Positions 9,169 through 17,761 of a stretch of 64,000 nt of DNA are shown piece by piece. The translations under genes were made by a program, and so were the position numbers. Every line of letters starts with the position of its first letter. Position 1 is the stretch's first letter. Below the pieces are notes generated by a model that saw only the letters and a program-made list of their open reading frames with translations, was not told where the DNA came from and searched no databases. Source of the stretch: Ligilactobacillus murinus DSM 20452 = NBRC 14221 (lineage in GTDB: Bacteria > Bacillota > Bacilli > Lactobacillales > Lactobacillaceae); the NCBI RefSeq assembly GCF_001591685.1, contig NZ_BCVJ01000002.1:1-64000 (forward strand), written 5' to 3'.

Positions 9169-9188
9169 AATTCAATTAGAGGTGCGAT

Positions 9189-10574
9189 ATGAAATACAAA
9201 ACCAAAGTTATACTCTATGTTGGAATTGCGATGTTAGCTTTTATTGGTGGTGCTTATTTTATCTATCAACAGCGGACCCATTTCAATGAAAATGTTACGA
9301 TCAATGGGATCAATGTTGGTGGCTTGAACGCTAAAGAGGCACAAGAAAAGCTAGCTGCAGCTAAAGTTGAAAAGAAGGTCTATCTTAACAAGCAATTGAT
9401 CTATACGGCAGAGCCGACCGAATCAGAATTTAGTTCAAAAGATCTAGCAAAATTTGAAGCTATCTTGAAAAAACAAGCCACGACTTTACCAAATGACAAA
9501 AAGATCAATTATACTTTGACCCCAGCTAAAGTTGATGGTAAAAAAGTGGCTTCGCTAAAAGCAAATGTAGAAGCAAAACTAAATGAGGCTGATCAGTCAC
9601 GAAAAGCACCAGTTGATGCTTATGCGATCTTAGAAGGAGATGAAGTCAAGGTCGTCAAAGAACAAACAGGAAACAAATACGATGTTTCAGCGATCTTAAA
9701 AGAGTTCAGCCAAAAAGAAGGCAATAAAGATATCTATCTGACAGCTAAATACTTAAAGCCAGTCAAAGAAAACAGTGCAATTGTTAAACAAGAGGAAAAG
9801 AAACTAAAAGAATTGACCGGTAAAAAGATCACGTACACGGTACAAAAAACAGAATATGAGTTAACGACAGCGGATATTTTAACTTCAGCTCGGTATCAAG
9901 CTGGGAAATATCAATTTGATACGCAAGCGTTAAAGAATAAGGTGGTCGAGATCAATCAAAAACAAGCCACCTTAAATAAGAGCTTAGCTTTTAAGACAAG
10001 TGAAGGAAATGAGATAAGCGTTCCGGCTGGGACCTATGGCTGGGCGATCAGTGCTGATAAAGCTGAAAAGACTTTGACAAAAGCTTTGGAAAATGGTGAA
10101 ACAAAAGTTGATGCCAAGCATGATATCTACGGTGAAGGCTATGACACACGTGGCACAGGCTACGATACAACAACTAATGGTGGGATCGGTAACACTTATG
10201 TTGAAGTTTCGATCGAAAAACAACATTTGTGGGCTTATCGTGATGGTCAACAAGTCGCTTCCATCGATGTTGTGACGGGGACCCAAAGTACACATAATGA
10301 TACACCTAAGGGAGTCTTTTATGTTATGTATAAACAAACAAAGACGACCTTACGGGGATCAAGAGCTGATGGGTCAGCTTATGCTAGTCCAGTAGAATAT
10401 TGGGTGCCATTTACTTTAGACGGTTGTGGTTTTCATGATGCAGATTGGCGGAAAAATTGGTCAAACACAGCTTATCTTGAAGAAGGTTCTTTAGGATGTG
10501 TCAATATGAAACCAAGTGAAGCGGCTAATGTTTTCAATAATTTGAGTCAAAGTGAACCAGTTGTTATCTACTAA
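9189..10574 (+). CDS. L,D-transpeptidase (YkuD domain) with PG-binding domains
   Basis: A 461-residue secreted or anchored cell-wall enzyme. An N-terminal hydrophobic segment (about residues 7-25) acts as signal-anchor; repeats of the putative peptidoglycan-binding type (PG_binding_4) fill residues 35-320; the C-terminal YkuD domain starts near residue 335 (VEVSIEKQHLWAYRDG) and carries the active-site GFHDADW and SLGCVNM with Cys437. Such enzymes form 3-3 crosslinks or attach to peptidoglycan stems. AGAGGTG precedes the ATG. Monocistronic, bounded by a hairpin terminator, and probably under WalR-type control. Confidence 0.92.
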   Translation: MKYKTKVILYVGIAMLAFIGGAYFIYQQRTHFNENVTINGINVGGLNAKEAQEKLAAAKVEKKVYLNKQLIYTAEPTESEFSSKDLAKFEAILKKQATTLPNDKKINYTLTPAKVDGKKVASLKANVEAKLNEADQSRKAPVDAYAILEGDEVKVVKEQTGNKYDVSAILKEFSQKEGNKDIYLTAKYLKPVKENSAIVKQEEKKLKELTGKKITYTVQKTEYELTTADILTSARYQAGKYQFDTQALKNKVVEINQKQATLNKSLAFKTSEGNEISVPAGTYGWAISADKAEKTLTKALENGETKVDAKHDIYGEGYDTRGTGYDTTTNGGIGNTYVEVSIEKQHLWAYRDGQQVASIDVVTGTQSTHNDTPKGVFYVMYKQTKTTLRGSRADGSAYASPVEYWVPFTLDGCGFHDADWRKNWSNTAYLEEGSLGCVNMKPSEAANVFNNLSQSEPVVIY

Positions 10575-10608
10575 AAAATAATGCATGAGACGATACGATC
10601 TGTGCTAT

Positions 10609-10663
10609 ATAAACGACCAGGCCTCCATGATGGATCTACATCGTGGGGGCCTGGTCGTTTATA
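10609..10663. terminator. Bidirectional intrinsic terminator
   Basis: A long inverted repeat, TAAACGACCAGGCC-CCATGAT against its complement, with one bulge and an eight-base loop, then a T-rich tail. It lies between the convergent L,D-transpeptidase and pepN genes. Confidence 0.88.
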
Positions 10664-10686
10664 TTATTTGTGAAGATTTTGTCTGT

Positions 10687-13221
10687 TTATGAGTGTTTTT
10701 GATACCAAGCTAGTGAACTGAGTGCTTGCGCTACATTTGACTGTTGCACCTTAAGTAAGTTTACTCGGGCAAAGATCGCATGTTTAGCTAAGTTGATCTC
10801 GCGAGCTAAACCAGGTTCGGCTAATTTAGGTTCAAAGAAAGTGTTGAAGTCGGCATAAAGTTCGGGTGAGCTGAGCGTTTTACCGATCACGGTGATATAG
10901 GTAGTAAATTCCATGTCTCCACCTACAGTTTCTTCTAACCAAGTCCAATTTTGTTTGAGCCAAGCCCAAGCCAGTTTTTGCCCGACCGGATTGGCTAAGA
11001 TCTCTTCTAGCCAAGCTCTGAGATCTTGGGGCTTGATGACAGCCGGATCTTTGAAGTTAGCTAATAATTCGGTCAATTGCGCTACTTTAGGTGAGCTAGT
11101 CAAAGCTTGTCTGAGATCTACCTTATAGCTAGGATCGACACTTTGTTGGTATTCCTTGAAAAATTCAGTGAAACAAGCATCTGAATTATGATTTACTAGC
11201 ATATTTTTAAGTGCCACGCCTCGGATCTCAGCTGGTAGTTTAGCCCAATCAGTCTTAGTTGGAGGGAAATATAATTGTTCATCTACGACCTGTTTGACTT
11301 TAGCGTAAAGTTCAGTCTTTAAAAGTAGTGGTTGTATCAATTCTTGGTCTAGCTGGGAAAAACTAGCTGGTTCTTGGCTAAGGCTGGCCTTTAAAATACT
11401 TGTAAAACTGACCACTAAAGTACACAGATCATCATGTGCAGTAGTGTCTGAGCCAACAAAGAGTTTTAAGAGATCTAATAATTGCAGTAAAGCTCGTGTA
11501 ACTAATTGGCTATGATCATTTTTGAAGTTAGCCGCTAATTCAAGGACTTGGGGCAATGAAATAACTTGAGCTTGAGCCAATAAAACTAGAGCTTGCAGTA
11601 AACTAAAACGTGTGAGTGTATCCGTTTGGGGTGATTTTTTTAGAAGATCACCTAAGAGCTCAGGACTGTAATCAACGATAAAATGTGCGTTATTGTTCAC
11701 ATTTAATTGTAAAGCAGAGCCATGTTTTTGTCTTAGACTAGTATAGTCTTTGAGGATCAAACGTTTTTGAGTCATTAAAGCGGGTAATTCAGGGTAATTA
11801 CTCATCAAGGGGATCGGCCATAGTTGGTCGGATGTTACACTAGGATCAGTAAAGAATTGCCGCTGTTCGAGTAAAAGATCATTTCCTATTTTTTTAACAC
11901 TAACTACCGGATAACCAGAGCAATTGAGCCAAGTAGACATTATTTTTGGAAGATCAAGCTCTGTTTTTTGCGTTAAAGCTTGCCAAAGATCAGCCCCAGT
12001 GGCGTTACCATAGGCATGACTGGCAAAATATTGTTTTAAGCCTAGGCGTAAGGCAGTATCACCGATCAAGGCACGGACCATAACAAGCATGCGGGCGCCT
12101 TTAGCATAAACGATCGCACTATCAAAGAGTGCATCGATCTCGGCCGGATCTTCGACTGGCGTATAGATGGACTGGACTCCAGCTAAAGCATCCCGGTTCA
12201 AAGCTAATGGGACTTCAGTACTTTGAAAAGTTTGCCAGATCTTCCAGTTTGGTTCTAGCGCATCGATGCAAACATACTCCATCATATTGGCAAAGCTTTC
12301 ATTTAACCACAGATCATCCCACCATTTCATCGTTACTAGATCGCCAAACCATTGATGTGCCAATTCATGTGCGATCACAGTCGCGACTCTTTGTTTGGTC
12401 TCTAAAGTCGTATTGTCAGGGTCTAGCAAAAGATAGGCTTCTCGATAAGTAATGATCCCCCAATTTTCCATCGCACCGGCTGAAAAATCTGGCAAAGCCA
12501 CTTGCCAAGAATGTGGGAGCGGATAAGGCGTTTGGTAATAGTCTTCAAAGAAATCAAGGGCACGTTTGGCAATATCTAAAGCAAAATCTAATTCTTTTGG
12601 CTGGTGAGCTTTAGTTGAAAACACACCTACTTTGATCCCAGAAGCAGTCGTAGTGGTTTTGCTTTGCAGTTCCCCTAAAACAAAGCAGACAAGGTAAGTT
12701 GACATTTTAGGAGTCGTTTCAAAATAATGGACCCCAGCGCTAACACTTTTTTCTGGCATATTGCTTAAGACTTGTTCACCTGGCTGTTCATCGAATTTTA
12801 TAGCCAGATCAAAAGTCGCTTTGGCGTCAGGTTCATCGACGCAGACAAAGGCTTCTCGGGCTGCATCAGTTTCAAATTGCGTCCCGATCAATTGCTTTTT
12901 TTGCCCTGCTAGCTCGTAGTAAGAAGGGTAGATCCCCATCATTGTATCAGTTAACTTTGCAGTATATGTAATTTCTAAAGTGACTTTTCCAGTAAAGCCA
13001 AGTTCTAGGTAAAGGGCATCTTTTGTTTCATCAAGGTCAAAGGCGTGAGGTTGCCCATTGACCAAGACTTCAGTGATCTGAAGTTTTTTTTGATGAAGCC
13101 AAACGGTCTCAGTTAAGGCCAAACCAGTGATCGTTGTTTTACCAAAGAAATGTTTTTGTTGGCGATCTAAGTCAAAATAAAGATCGTAGTTTTGTGGTTT
13201 GAATGTTGTTGCAAAATGCAT
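10687..13221 (-). CDS. pepN: Aminopeptidase N (M1 family)
   Basis: An 844-residue cytosolic zinc aminopeptidase, the usual length for lactobacillar PepN (lysyl/general aminopeptidase in casein and peptide use). GAMEN lies at residues 249-253 and the zinc site HELAHQW at 285-291, with the downstream Glu in WLNESFANMMEY. The C-terminal ERAP-like helical domain is complete. AGAAGGTGAG precedes the ATG. The promoter region is short, with TATAAT on the minus strand at 13253-13258, and overlaps the area just after the fni terminator. No neighbouring peptidase genes. Confidence 0.96.
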   Translation of the reverse strand: MHFATTFKPQNYDLYFDLDRQQKHFFGKTTITGLALTETVWLHQKKLQITEVLVNGQPHAFDLDETKDALYLELGFTGKVTLEITYTAKLTDTMMGIYPSYYELAGQKKQLIGTQFETDAAREAFVCVDEPDAKATFDLAIKFDEQPGEQVLSNMPEKSVSAGVHYFETTPKMSTYLVCFVLGELQSKTTTTASGIKVGVFSTKAHQPKELDFALDIAKRALDFFEDYYQTPYPLPHSWQVALPDFSAGAMENWGIITYREAYLLLDPDNTTLETKQRVATVIAHELAHQWFGDLVTMKWWDDLWLNESFANMMEYVCIDALEPNWKIWQTFQSTEVPLALNRDALAGVQSIYTPVEDPAEIDALFDSAIVYAKGARMLVMVRALIGDTALRLGLKQYFASHAYGNATGADLWQALTQKTELDLPKIMSTWLNCSGYPVVSVKKIGNDLLLEQRQFFTDPSVTSDQLWPIPLMSNYPELPALMTQKRLILKDYTSLRQKHGSALQLNVNNNAHFIVDYSPELLGDLLKKSPQTDTLTRFSLLQALVLLAQAQVISLPQVLELAANFKNDHSQLVTRALLQLLDLLKLFVGSDTTAHDDLCTLVVSFTSILKASLSQEPASFSQLDQELIQPLLLKTELYAKVKQVVDEQLYFPPTKTDWAKLPAEIRGVALKNMLVNHNSDACFTEFFKEYQQSVDPSYKVDLRQALTSSPKVAQLTELLANFKDPAVIKPQDLRAWLEEILANPVGQKLAWAWLKQNWTWLEETVGGDMEFTTYITVIGKTLSSPELYADFNTFFEPKLAEPGLAREINLAKHAIFARVNLLKVQQSNVAQALSSLAWYQKHS

Positions 13222-13295
13222 AAGCTCACCTTCTAAATATAAGTTAGTGCCAATTATATTCTTTTTTTGTCAGAATTAAAAGTAACTCTTTAAAA

Positions 13296-13329
13296 TATAA
13301 AAAAACCGCTCCATTTAAAGGAACGGTAA
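13296..13329 (-). terminator. Intrinsic terminator of the mevalonate operon
   Basis: On the minus strand ACCGTTCC pairs with GGAGCGGT (one G-T pair) across a seven-base loop, followed by TTTTTTT. It begins about six bases after the fni stop and closes the mvk-mvaD-mvaK2-fni operon. Confidence 0.85.
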
Positions 13330-13334
13330 TTACT

Positions 13335-14357
13335 TTAAAGTTGTGATCTGAAAGCCAGTAATTCAGCTGATAAAACGTAAGGCGCTTGTTGTAATTCAGT
13401 AATATTTTTACAGCCTACTAATAGCATGATCTGCGCCAATTGTTGTTTGAGGTCTTCGATCAATGCGATCAAACCGGTAGTGCCTTCTTTTAAGAGGGTG
13501 TGTAAAAATAAGCCTGAGATCCCCACATTATCTGCTCCTAGTGCAATACATTTGGCGATATCTAATGCATTTCTGATCCCACCAGAAGCTGTAAAAGAAA
13601 AATCAGCTTTATAGGGCTGAGCTGCTAGTAAGACCTCAGCTGTCGTCAAACCAAGATCGGTCAAAAAGTGATATTCTTTTCGTTTACGGCGTTCATTTTC
13701 GATCGCAATAAAATTAGTCCCACCTTTTCCGGAAAGGTCGACATACTTGACGTGACATTGTTTTAACTTGGCTAAAGCAATTGGCGAGATCCCACCGCCA
13801 ACTTCCTTAACGATCACAGGGACAGCTAAATTTTGGGTGACCTGCTTTAAATTTTCTAACCAGTAGAATCTACGGTCACCTTCAGGCATAACTAATTCCT
13901 GGGCCGCATTTAAATGTAATTCCAAGGCATCAGCGGACAGCATGGCGACCGCTTTTTGACAATTTTCTAAAGGGTGATCAGCTCCAAGATTACCGATCAC
14001 CATATTTTCTGGGAGCAAAGCCCGTAAAGTTGTGAAACCTTGGGCATATTTAGGGGATTTGAGTCCGACACTTTGCGAGCCCGTTGCCATAGCTAGCCCG
14101 GTCTTGTTTGCAACATAGGCTAATTTTTCATTTATTTTATCGGTTTGTGGACTCCCACCAGTCATTGCATTGATAAAGAAAGGGTAAGCTACCTGTTTTC
14201 CAGCCAATGTAGTCGTGAGCGTTATCTCATCTAGTCCAAGCTCTGGTAAGGTCGCAGGTAAGAGGCGGACTTGATCTAAACCATTATCAGCAATGGGGCG
14301 GTATTGTTTTTCAGCAATAAAAACATGTTCATCTTTACGGTGTGCGTGGATATCCAT
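13335..14357 (-). CDS. fni: Type 2 isopentenyl-diphosphate delta-isomerase
   Basis: A 340-residue FMN-dependent isomerase that interconverts IPP and DMAPP. Family features visible are RKDEHVFIAEKQY at the N-terminus, FINAMTGGSP (about residues 60-69), ATGSQSVGL, the LEIHLNAAQE-like stretch ELHLNAAQELVMPEGDR, VIVKEVGGGIS and the glycine-rich FMN/phosphate loops VDLSGKGGTNF and TASGGIRNALD. It is the last gene of the mevalonate operon, four bases after mvaK2, with CAGGAG as ribosome site. Confidence 0.96.
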   Translation of the reverse strand: MDIHAHRKDEHVFIAEKQYRPIADNGLDQVRLLPATLPELGLDEITLTTTLAGKQVAYPFFINAMTGGSPQTDKINEKLAYVANKTGLAMATGSQSVGLKSPKYAQGFTTLRALLPENMVIGNLGADHPLENCQKAVAMLSADALELHLNAAQELVMPEGDRRFYWLENLKQVTQNLAVPVIVKEVGGGISPIALAKLKQCHVKYVDLSGKGGTNFIAIENERRKRKEYHFLTDLGLTTAEVLLAAQPYKADFSFTASGGIRNALDIAKCIALGADNVGISGLFLHTLLKEGTTGLIALIEDLKQQLAQIMLLVGCKNITELQQAPYVLSAELLAFRSQL

Positions 14358-14361
14358 CGGC

Positions 14362-15438
14362 TCAGCTCCTGTCTAAAGTAGAGTAAATATTAAAGGGAAG
14401 TGGAGTGATCCCAGCTTGTCTCCAAGCGCTTAAGAGCTCATTTAAAGGGCGCTCTTTAGCCAAAATAGCGATCCCACAATCCCCACCACCAGCACCTGAA
14501 GTTTTAGCTTGACCACCAAATTTTTGGGCTAAGGTGATCAGCTGATGTAATTTAGGGGTCTCGATGGTCACTTGGGAAAATGTTTCAAGTGAGCGCAATA
14601 ATTCGCGATCACGTGCCAGTTGTTGCATGATCATTTCCAGATCTTGTTGCTTGAAAGCAGCGATCATTTGGGAAATACAGAGCATACTTTGTTCTAGAAA
14701 ATAGTCATATTTACGTTGGCGTTCCTCTTTTGAGAGCGCAACTTCATTGACTAGATTGGAAGTTGAAGCAGGTGAACCAGTCCAACCGATCAAAAGGTGC
14801 AATCGTGGTGGCGCCTTAAGAGGTTCGATCTGCAGTTTAGGCCAAGTGAGCTTTAATAATTCGGTCAGGGAATGGTCTTTTAATGCTTGGAGCAACCATG
14901 AACGATCAAAGGAATGATAGGCGATCCAGCCACCAAAGCTACTAGCTGCAATATCACCTAGTGAACCATTTTTTTGAACGAGATAATGAGCGCTGGCTGC
15001 GAGCTTGAAGATCTCAAGTGGAGTCAGCGCTAATTTGTAGTAGGCAGCCAGTGCTTTGACTGTGGCAACAGTAACGGCTGCTGAAGAGCCTAGGCCATAT
15101 TTTTTGCCATCAGGGCTATCTAGATCACTATCAAGTTGTAATTTGAAAGTCGATAGCTGGCAGTTTTGCTCTTTAGCATAGCGTTCAGTCAGCTCGATGG
15201 CCTTGAGGACATAGGCAAATTTTGAGGTCGCTTGGGTCGTTTGCAGTTGATCGTTTTTACGTGTCCAAGAGATATCTTGACCTAGCAATTGTTTTGAGGA
15301 CACTAGACCTTGCTTGGCTTGACTGATCGTGGCATAAACGAATTGATCGACTGCAATCAAAATAGCCGGCTGTCCAGGTTCAACAACGGCATATTCACCA
15401 GCAATATAGAGTTTTCCTGGAGCTTTTACAGTAGGCAA
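14362..15438 (-). CDS. mvaK2: Phosphomevalonate kinase
   Basis: A 358-residue GHMP kinase that phosphorylates phosphomevalonate. APGKLYIAGEYAVVEPG is at residues 6-22, the ATP loop KYGLGSSAAVTVATVKA at about residues 113-130, and the C-terminal KTSGAGGGDCGIAI motif at about 315-328. TTG start, with AAAGGAA about nine bases upstream. It sits between mvaD and fni with four-base gaps on both sides, so expression is tightly coupled. Confidence 0.95.
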   Translation of the reverse strand: MPTVKAPGKLYIAGEYAVVEPGQPAILIAVDQFVYATISQAKQGLVSSKQLLGQDISWTRKNDQLQTTQATSKFAYVLKAIELTERYAKEQNCQLSTFKLQLDSDLDSPDGKKYGLGSSAAVTVATVKALAAYYKLALTPLEIFKLAASAHYLVQKNGSLGDIAASSFGGWIAYHSFDRSWLLQALKDHSLTELLKLTWPKLQIEPLKAPPRLHLLIGWTGSPASTSNLVNEVALSKEERQRKYDYFLEQSMLCISQMIAAFKQQDLEMIMQQLARDRELLRSLETFSQVTIETPKLHQLITLAQKFGGQAKTSGAGGGDCGIAILAKERPLNELLSAWRQAGITPLPFNIYSTLDRS

Positions 15439-15442
15439 AAAA

Positions 15443-16435
15443 TCAATTCCTTTCCGAATTTTTAATTTCTAAGATCTCTGCGCCAGGACCAGCTGAGGCG
15501 ACTAAAAGTTGCTCGTTTGAAAATTCTTGACTTAATGAATCCATGATGGCTTCAAGATCTTTTCCTTGACAGATGACCTTGACGTTAGGCCCAGCATCCA
15601 TCGTGTAGTAACACTCTAGCCCTTGATCACGCAATTGCTCGACAAGTTGCATTGCTTTTAGACTTTCAGCTTCAAAATAGTTAAAGTGTGGTGTCGCACT
15701 AAGATTTAAAGCGTGCATACACATAGCATTACCTTCTGCGATCTTACCTAATTGTGTAAAATCTTTTTCCGCGATCGCTTGTTTGAGTGCTAAGAGATCT
15801 TCTTTTGAACGTTTTACCCAAGCTGAATAGTAAGGTGAAGTATGGACAACAGTTTGCATGCCAGCGCGTGAAGCGATCTTTTTTTGTTTATCGTTGACAA
15901 CGATCGCGATCATTTTTAGGTCCCAATCTAAATTTTCCACCAAAGGAACTGCATATGATGTCTGATCAGAATCACCTTTTTGCCACTCCACAAAACCACC
16001 ATAGATCGAGCGACAAGCAGAACCAGAACCACGGCGAGCTAAGCGTGATAAGTCTTTAGAGCTAAGATCTAATCCCAAAGCTTTGCTGCCAGCTAAAGCT
16101 AAGGCAGCATAAGCACTCGCAGAAGAGGCTAATCCAGCCATAGTCGGGACGTGATTAGTCGATTCAACTCGTGCAAAAAGTTGGCTAGCAGCCATTTGCC
16201 GAATAATGTCCAAAAATTTAGTGATCTTAGTTGTTTCTTGGGCTTGACCGTTGAGTGTGAACTGGTCAGCTGTCAAAGTTGGATCGAATTGGACAGTCGT
16301 ATCGGTGTAAAAATGGTCCAACGTCAAAGAAAGGGAATTGTTTTGCGGGATGATGAGTTTCTCATCTGCTTTGCCCCAATATTTAACAAGTGCGATATTT
16401 GTATGTGCACGAGCAGTTACTTTAGGTGTTTTCAT
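15443..16435 (-). CDS. mvaD: Diphosphomevalonate decarboxylase
   Basis: A 330-residue GHMP-family enzyme producing isopentenyl diphosphate. It shows ARAHTNIALVKYWGK (residues 8-22), the phosphate loop MAGLASSASAYAALALA (about 104-120), RRGSGSACRSIYGGFVEW and the C-terminal TMDAGPNVKVI. It follows mvk after an unusual 122-base gap that contains the leader element described separately; the other operon gaps are only four bases. The nearest ribosome-site candidate is a weak TATAGGTA eight bases before the ATG. Confidence 0.96.
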   Translation of the reverse strand: MKTPKVTARAHTNIALVKYWGKADEKLIIPQNNSLSLTLDHFYTDTTVQFDPTLTADQFTLNGQAQETTKITKFLDIIRQMAASQLFARVESTNHVPTMAGLASSASAYAALALAGSKALGLDLSSKDLSRLARRGSGSACRSIYGGFVEWQKGDSDQTSYAVPLVENLDWDLKMIAIVVNDKQKKIASRAGMQTVVHTSPYYSAWVKRSKEDLLALKQAIAEKDFTQLGKIAEGNAMCMHALNLSATPHFNYFEAESLKAMQLVEQLRDQGLECYYTMDAGPNVKVICQGKDLEAIMDSLSQEFSNEQLLVASAGPGAEILEIKNSERN

Positions 16436-16557
16436 CTGATATTACCTATATAAATGTGTTGGTCTAATGACCAGAAAGCGATATAGTTTTCCTTTCATAG
16501 TGCTACATTGATAACTATATATGATCAGTCACACATTTTTAGCTTTCTAACTGATGA
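16436..16557 (-). promoter_or_regulatory. Structured leader shared with pbp1A
   Basis: The mvk-mvaD gap, read on the minus strand. Block 1 (16524-16555) is a 32-base segment with ATCAGT/ACTGAT ends that matches 29091-29122 at 31 of 32 positions. Block 2 (16469-16496) contains GAAAGGA, CTATAT and CTTTCTGGTC and matches 28990-29016. Block 3 (16444-16459) contains ACACATTTATATAGG and matches 28961-28973. CTATAT of block 2 can pair with ATATAG of block 3 around an inner TGGTC-ATTA-GACCA hairpin; block 1 carries AGAAAG and AAATGTG, complementary to CTTTCT and CACATTT in blocks 2-3, so alternative folds are possible. It may be a cis-regulatory RNA or an intergenic repeat family. Confidence 0.6.
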
Positions 16558-17502
16558 TCATTTTTTGAGTGGTTCGATCCAAGCTGCGATCGCGCCGTTA
16601 GCGAGCAAAAGATCGGAGAGTTGCTTGGCTGAGCGCTGATCTTTGACAAGACAGATAAAACAACCTCCACGGCCACCACCAGTCAATTTAGCGCCTAAAG
16701 CTCCATTTTGCAAAGCTAGTTCGATCAATTTATCTAGCGTTGGCTCGCTGACATCTAATTGCCTTAAATATTTTTGGGCTGCATTTAGCGTCTGACCTAG
16801 ACCTAAAACGTCATTTTGTGCTAATTGCTTGCGTGCTTGCCAGCTTAAAGCTCCGATCGCTGTGATCGTGTTTTTAGTCGCAGTAGGTGTAGCTTGAAGT
16901 TTTTCTTTGACAGTTGCGATCGCTTGCGAAGTCTGACCTTTGATACCACTATCACATATCACCAAATAAGCATCTAGCTCAAGTGGGATCGGGTCGATCG
17001 TTTGGTCACGGATCATCCAGATCGGAGTGGCCGAAGAGGTCGTCGCTGCATCTAAGCCACTTGGATTTTTATGTGTATCTTTTTCAGCCACATCAGCAAG
17101 TTTTAAGAGCGTTTGATGATCAAGTTCTAGAGAAAATAGATCGTACATCGCGCGGATGATCGCTACTGCGACCGAGGCTGATGAGCCCATCCCGCGTTCG
17201 ATCGGTAATTGGCTAGTTACCTGAAGCGTAAAGCCGATCTCTTTATTTTGTTGAGTCAAGATATACATGACTAAATGTTTGATCCCCTGCATAAATTCGG
17301 GGACTTCAGCGATCGGACCCGTATAGTAACTACTTTCTAGTATTTGTTGGTCATCTTGGCGCAAGGTCATCTTAGCATGAGTCTTAAGTGTTTTTAGTGG
17401 TAAAGCGATCGCTGGTTGCCCGTATACGACCGCATGCTCACCGATCAAAATGATCTTAGCATGACTAAAACCTTGGCCGGTCTTTTTTTGTGTGCTAAGC
17501 AA
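16558..17502 (-). CDS. mvk: Mevalonate kinase
   Basis: A GHMP kinase of about 314 residues, the first enzyme of this operon after mevalonate. SHAKIILIGEHAVVYGQPAIA is at the N-terminus, the ATP loop ERGMGSSASVAVAI near residue 100, and KLTGGGRGGCFICLV near the C-terminus. The start is uncertain: AGAAAGG abuts a GTG at 17511, while a TTG at 17502 has nine-base spacing and is preferred here. It opens the operon mvk-mvaD-mvaK2-fni. HMG-CoA reductase and synthase are not in this window. Confidence 0.95.
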   Translation of the reverse strand: MLSTQKKTGQGFSHAKIILIGEHAVVYGQPAIALPLKTLKTHAKMTLRQDDQQILESSYYTGPIAEVPEFMQGIKHLVMYILTQQNKEIGFTLQVTSQLPIERGMGSSASVAVAIIRAMYDLFSLELDHQTLLKLADVAEKDTHKNPSGLDAATTSSATPIWMIRDQTIDPIPLELDAYLVICDSGIKGQTSQAIATVKEKLQATPTATKNTITAIGALSWQARKQLAQNDVLGLGQTLNAAQKYLRQLDVSEPTLDKLIELALQNGALGAKLTGGGRGGCFICLVKDQRSAKQLSDLLLANGAIAAWIEPLKK

Positions 17503-17561
17503 AAAGAGCACCCTTTCTATCGTGTCTATTCTAAATATTTACAATGAAAAACATTGTAATT

Positions 17562-17643
17562 TCAAACTAAATTATACCATACCGCTAAATAAGGATGGAT
17601 AAGTCTCAAACTAGATTATACCTGTTTAGTGTTTAGGCGACAA
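17562..17643 (-). promoter_or_regulatory. Promoter region of the mevalonate operon with a 17-bp direct repeat
   Basis: On the minus strand TTGTCG (17638-17643) and TATAAT (17615-17620) are 17 bases apart. A second TATAAT (17571-17576) is in an almost identical 17-base copy of the same sequence: 17606-17622 and 17562-17578 differ at one base and are 44 bp apart. A small ACAATG/CATTGT hairpin (17541-17557) lies between them and the mvk start. The repeat may be two promoters or a duplicated operator. Confidence 0.55.
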
Positions 17644-17761
17644 GTTTAGACCGGTAATTAAGGATAGTTCGATCAAAACGAGCTGATCACTGGTTATTTA
17701 TTTTTAAACTGAGTGTGATAGAATTATTGTCAGAAAGATTATTTAAAGTCGGTGATGATAA

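Noticed and set aside
9984-10337. Minus-strand gene inside the L,D-transpeptidase gene
   Set aside because: It lies entirely within a well-supported coding region and has no ribosome site or recognisable domain.
16436-16557. T-box leader before mvaD
   Set aside because: No GGGTGG-type T-box sequence is present in either copy, and neither downstream gene concerns amino acids.
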